DNA of 64,000 nucleotides from CAVXXD01 sp963765625 (GTDB taxonomy: Bacteria > Actinomycetota > Geothermincolia > Geothermincolales > Geothermincolaceae). Positions within the stretch are counted from its first letter, which is position 1; the number at the start of each line of letters is the position of its first letter. The notes beneath the pieces were generated by a model. The model saw nothing but the letters and a program-made list of their open reading frames with translations. It was not told where the DNA came from and did not search any database. Of this stretch, positions 62,797-64,000 are shown piece after piece. Location: contig CAVXXD010000012.1 in assembly GCA_963765625.1 (NCBI GenBank), forward strand, positions 372,001 through 436,000, given 5' to 3'. The position numbers were made by a program, and so were the translations under genes.

Positions 62797-63648
62797 CTAT
62801 CGCCAGGTGGTAGGCATGGTCTTGCGTGGAGCTTCCCGGCGGAAGCGACGCTTGGGGTAGCCCAAGGTCAATACGGCAACGACCCGCTGGTCCCTCGGTA
62901 TTCCCATCACCTTCCGTAAGGGGCGACTCTGCATGGCGGCCATGATAATGAAGCCGTTGTAGAAATTTGCGACCCCGATGGCTTCCGCGTGGATGACGGC
63001 ATTCTGCGCCGCTATCCAGGCGTCTCCCACCGCGAGCGTGTTCCGCCTGGGGGCCGTGAAGACAAGCAGGGTATTGGAGCCGTAATTCAGAATCTCGTCC
63101 CGCTTGGTAGGTTTTAAAAGAAGCGAAAAAGCGACCTTCAACTCCTCGAGTTCGCCGGGGTCGTAACCCATGAGCCGCCACATAAGGGGGAACCCCGGGC
63201 GGTTGAACATCTTCAACAGGCGGCGGTAATGGTCCCGGGTGCCTTCGCTTATCTTCCCGACGATGCCCTCGTCACTATAGACGAACGCTTTGACTTGGTG
63301 GGCGTTGTGCGCGGATGGGGCGCAGGACGCGGCCTCGACGAGTTCTTCTATGTGCTCACGGGAAACCGGCTCCGGCGTGAATAGCCTTCCTGAACGCCGG
63401 CCTTTCAGCAAGGCCAACATGGAAGGGCCCTCGACAGCCGGCTTGCGCTCGAGCTCGGCGGTCTCGATGCCCGCGTATTCCTCCAGGGCGATGGCTCCCT
63501 CGGGGCATATCGCATAACAGTGGCCGCACTCGACGCAGGGGAATTCATCCGTATTCTCGAGGCGGGGCCCCTCGAATATCGGGCCGCCGATGCAGACCTC
63601 GAAGCAGAGGCCGCAGCTGTTGCACTTCGATTCGTCAATCGTTACCAT
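62797..63648 (-). CDS. Ferredoxin-nitroreductase fusion protein
   Basis: 283 residues from the ATG at 63648, after AAAGGGGG; upstream codons in frame run into the tRNA fragment. The N-terminus has two 4Fe-4S motifs, CNSCGLCFEVCIGGP and CVECGHCYAICPEGAI. A nitroreductase domain follows, with LLKGRRSGRLFTPEPVSREH, ASCAPSAHNAHQVKAFVY and a C-terminal GIPRDQRVVAVLTLGYPKRR. These fusions pass electrons from ferredoxin-type clusters to FMN. It is separate from the smaller nitroreductase at 38172. The substrate is unknown. Confidence 0.88.
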   Translation of the reverse strand: MVTIDESKCNSCGLCFEVCIGGPIFEGPRLENTDEFPCVECGHCYAICPEGAIALEEYAGIETAELERKPAVEGPSMLALLKGRRSGRLFTPEPVSREHIEELVEAASCAPSAHNAHQVKAFVYSDEGIVGKISEGTRDHYRRLLKMFNRPGFPLMWRLMGYDPGELEELKVAFSLLLKPTKRDEILNYGSNTLLVFTAPRRNTLAVGDAWIAAQNAVIHAEAIGVANFYNGFIIMAAMQSRPLRKVMGIPRDQRVVAVLTLGYPKRRFRREAPRKTMPTTWR

Positions 63649-63714
63649 CGTTGCCCCCTTTGCAGGAATGATGACCCGGCCGGGATCACGCCGTTTAAGC
63701 CTCCAAGCGCCATC

Positions 63715-63723
63715 ATTATAACA
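63715..63723 (-). promoter_or_regulatory. Extended -10 promoter for the ferredoxin-nitroreductase gene
   Basis: On the minus strand TGTTATAAT matches the extended -10 consensus and lies 66 bp before the ATG at 63648. No clear -35 box is seen. Confidence 0.45.
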
Positions 63724-63778
63724 TCGTGGATAGCCCGGGAGGCCAGGGCAACGGCCATGGGCTATAGGGAAATCAGCG

Positions 63779-63809
63779 TGAATAAAGGGCTTGACTTGGT
63801 CAAGCCCTT
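63779..63809 (-). terminator. Terminator next to the tRNA-Val fragment
   Basis: An 11-bp perfect stem (AAGGGCTTGAC at 63785-63795, complement at 63799-63809) with a 3-nt loop is followed on the minus strand by TTTATT. It would end transcription of the tRNA-Val gene that lay here before disruption. Confidence 0.7.
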
Positions 63810-63815
63810 GTACGC

Positions 63816-63861
63816 TGGTGGGCGTTAAGGGATTTGAACCCATGACCCCTTGCTTGTAAGG
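63816..63861 (-). tRNA. 3' half of tRNA-Val (TAC), probable att site
   Basis: On the minus strand the sequence runs CCTTACAAGCAAGGGGTCAT, then GGGTTCAAATCCC, TTAACGCCCACCA. It contains the anticodon loop (CTTACAA), T arm, 3' acceptor strand and CCA of a tRNA-Val, but nothing 5' of the anticodon loop resembles a tRNA. The junction falls in the anticodon region, the usual crossover site of tyrosine integrases. It is a fragment, not a functional tRNA here. Confidence 0.7.
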
Positions 63862-64000
63862 GCTTCCAGGGGGTTTTTCCGTGTTTCGCGGTGTTCGCCA
63901 AAATGCTGTCTGACCTGCACAATTAGCTTTTCTAAGCTATTCCCTTTAACCGTGATTTCCCAAGTTTTTCGATGACTCGTTAGCAAATCCGTTAGCAAAT
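63862..64000. mobile_element. AT-richer edge of a possible integrated element
   Basis: The 139 bp beyond the tRNA-Val fragment are less GC-rich than the rest of the window. They contain no complete gene and end with a direct repeat of CGTTAGCAAAT (63973-63983 and following), as often seen in integrase arm sites or near integrase genes. The element, if real, extends past the window edge. Confidence 0.4.

Noticed and set aside
63816..63861. Complete tRNA gene
   Set aside because: No D arm, 5' acceptor strand or 5' anticodon stem is found upstream of the anticodon loop, so it is only a 3' fragment.

Overview
The window is 64 kb of GC-rich bacterial chromosome. A housekeeping block in the order dgt-dnaG-sigA, a TreT-like trehalose synthase, a DUF3068 protein, an ftsH that looks leaderless, and large secreted proteins built from TWYLAEG-type repeats point to the Actinomycetota, perhaps a deep Geothermincolia/OPB41-like lineage. 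That placement is inferred from gene content only. There are no rRNA operons, CRISPR arrays or transposase genes.

Layout. 1-2.1 kb (minus): an FrhB-like iron-sulfur protein cut by the window edge and a Wzx-type flippase, probably the end of a surface-polysaccharide locus. 2.5-7.9 kb (plus): FMN reductase, dgt, dnaG, sigA and a zinc-ribbon protein. 7.9-12.6 kb (minus): a membrane protein, a beta-propeller lipoprotein and two FAD oxidoreductases of the phytoene-desaturase/isoprenoid-reductase type. 12.7-18.4 kb: ftsH, tRNA-Ala, thioredoxin reductase, a frameshifted SigB/F-type sigma factor and adenine deaminase. 18.4-25 kb: a zinc alcohol dehydrogenase diverging from a five-gene beta-oxidation operon (3-hydroxyacyl-CoA dehydrogenase, two crotonases, two acyl-CoA dehydrogenases). 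25-33.9 kb: DUF3068 protein, a three-gene two-component operon, AlkZ-like glycosylase, radical SAM protein, another FAD oxidoreductase and a MoaD-like protein. 34-40 kb: trehalose-6-phosphate synthase, glycosyltransferase, nucleotide-sugar dehydrogenase, nitroreductase and TreT. 40-44.6 kb: DUF2079, DUF362, NapH-like and NapG-like iron-sulfur proteins. 44.6-50.7 kb: acetyltransferase, methyltransferase, DUF2267, a DUF190/CrcB fluoride pair with a divergent PadR regulator, a second radical SAM protein and an acyl-CoA ligase. 51-61.4 kb: two secreted repeat proteins flanking a TfoX-like protein, a Tat-exported metallo-hydrolase and a small unknown protein. 61.4-63.7 kb: a protein of unknown function made of two related halves, and a ferredoxin-nitroreductase. 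The last 200 bp hold the 3' half of a tRNA-Val followed by AT-richer DNA, which looks like the att boundary of an integrated element lying beyond the window.

The most notable signals are: a seven-blade propeller nested inside an InlB-like repeat of a protein of about 1,820 residues; five apparent single-base insertions, all +1, that split a sigma factor, a NapH-like protein and the tail of the giant protein (three times); the tRNA-Val fragment; two REPIN-like GGGGTCAGACCCC palindromes abutting stop codons; an acyl-CoA dehydrogenase with Asp where the catalytic Glu is expected; a crotonase with an acidic heptad-repeat tail; and the duplicated-domain unknown protein.
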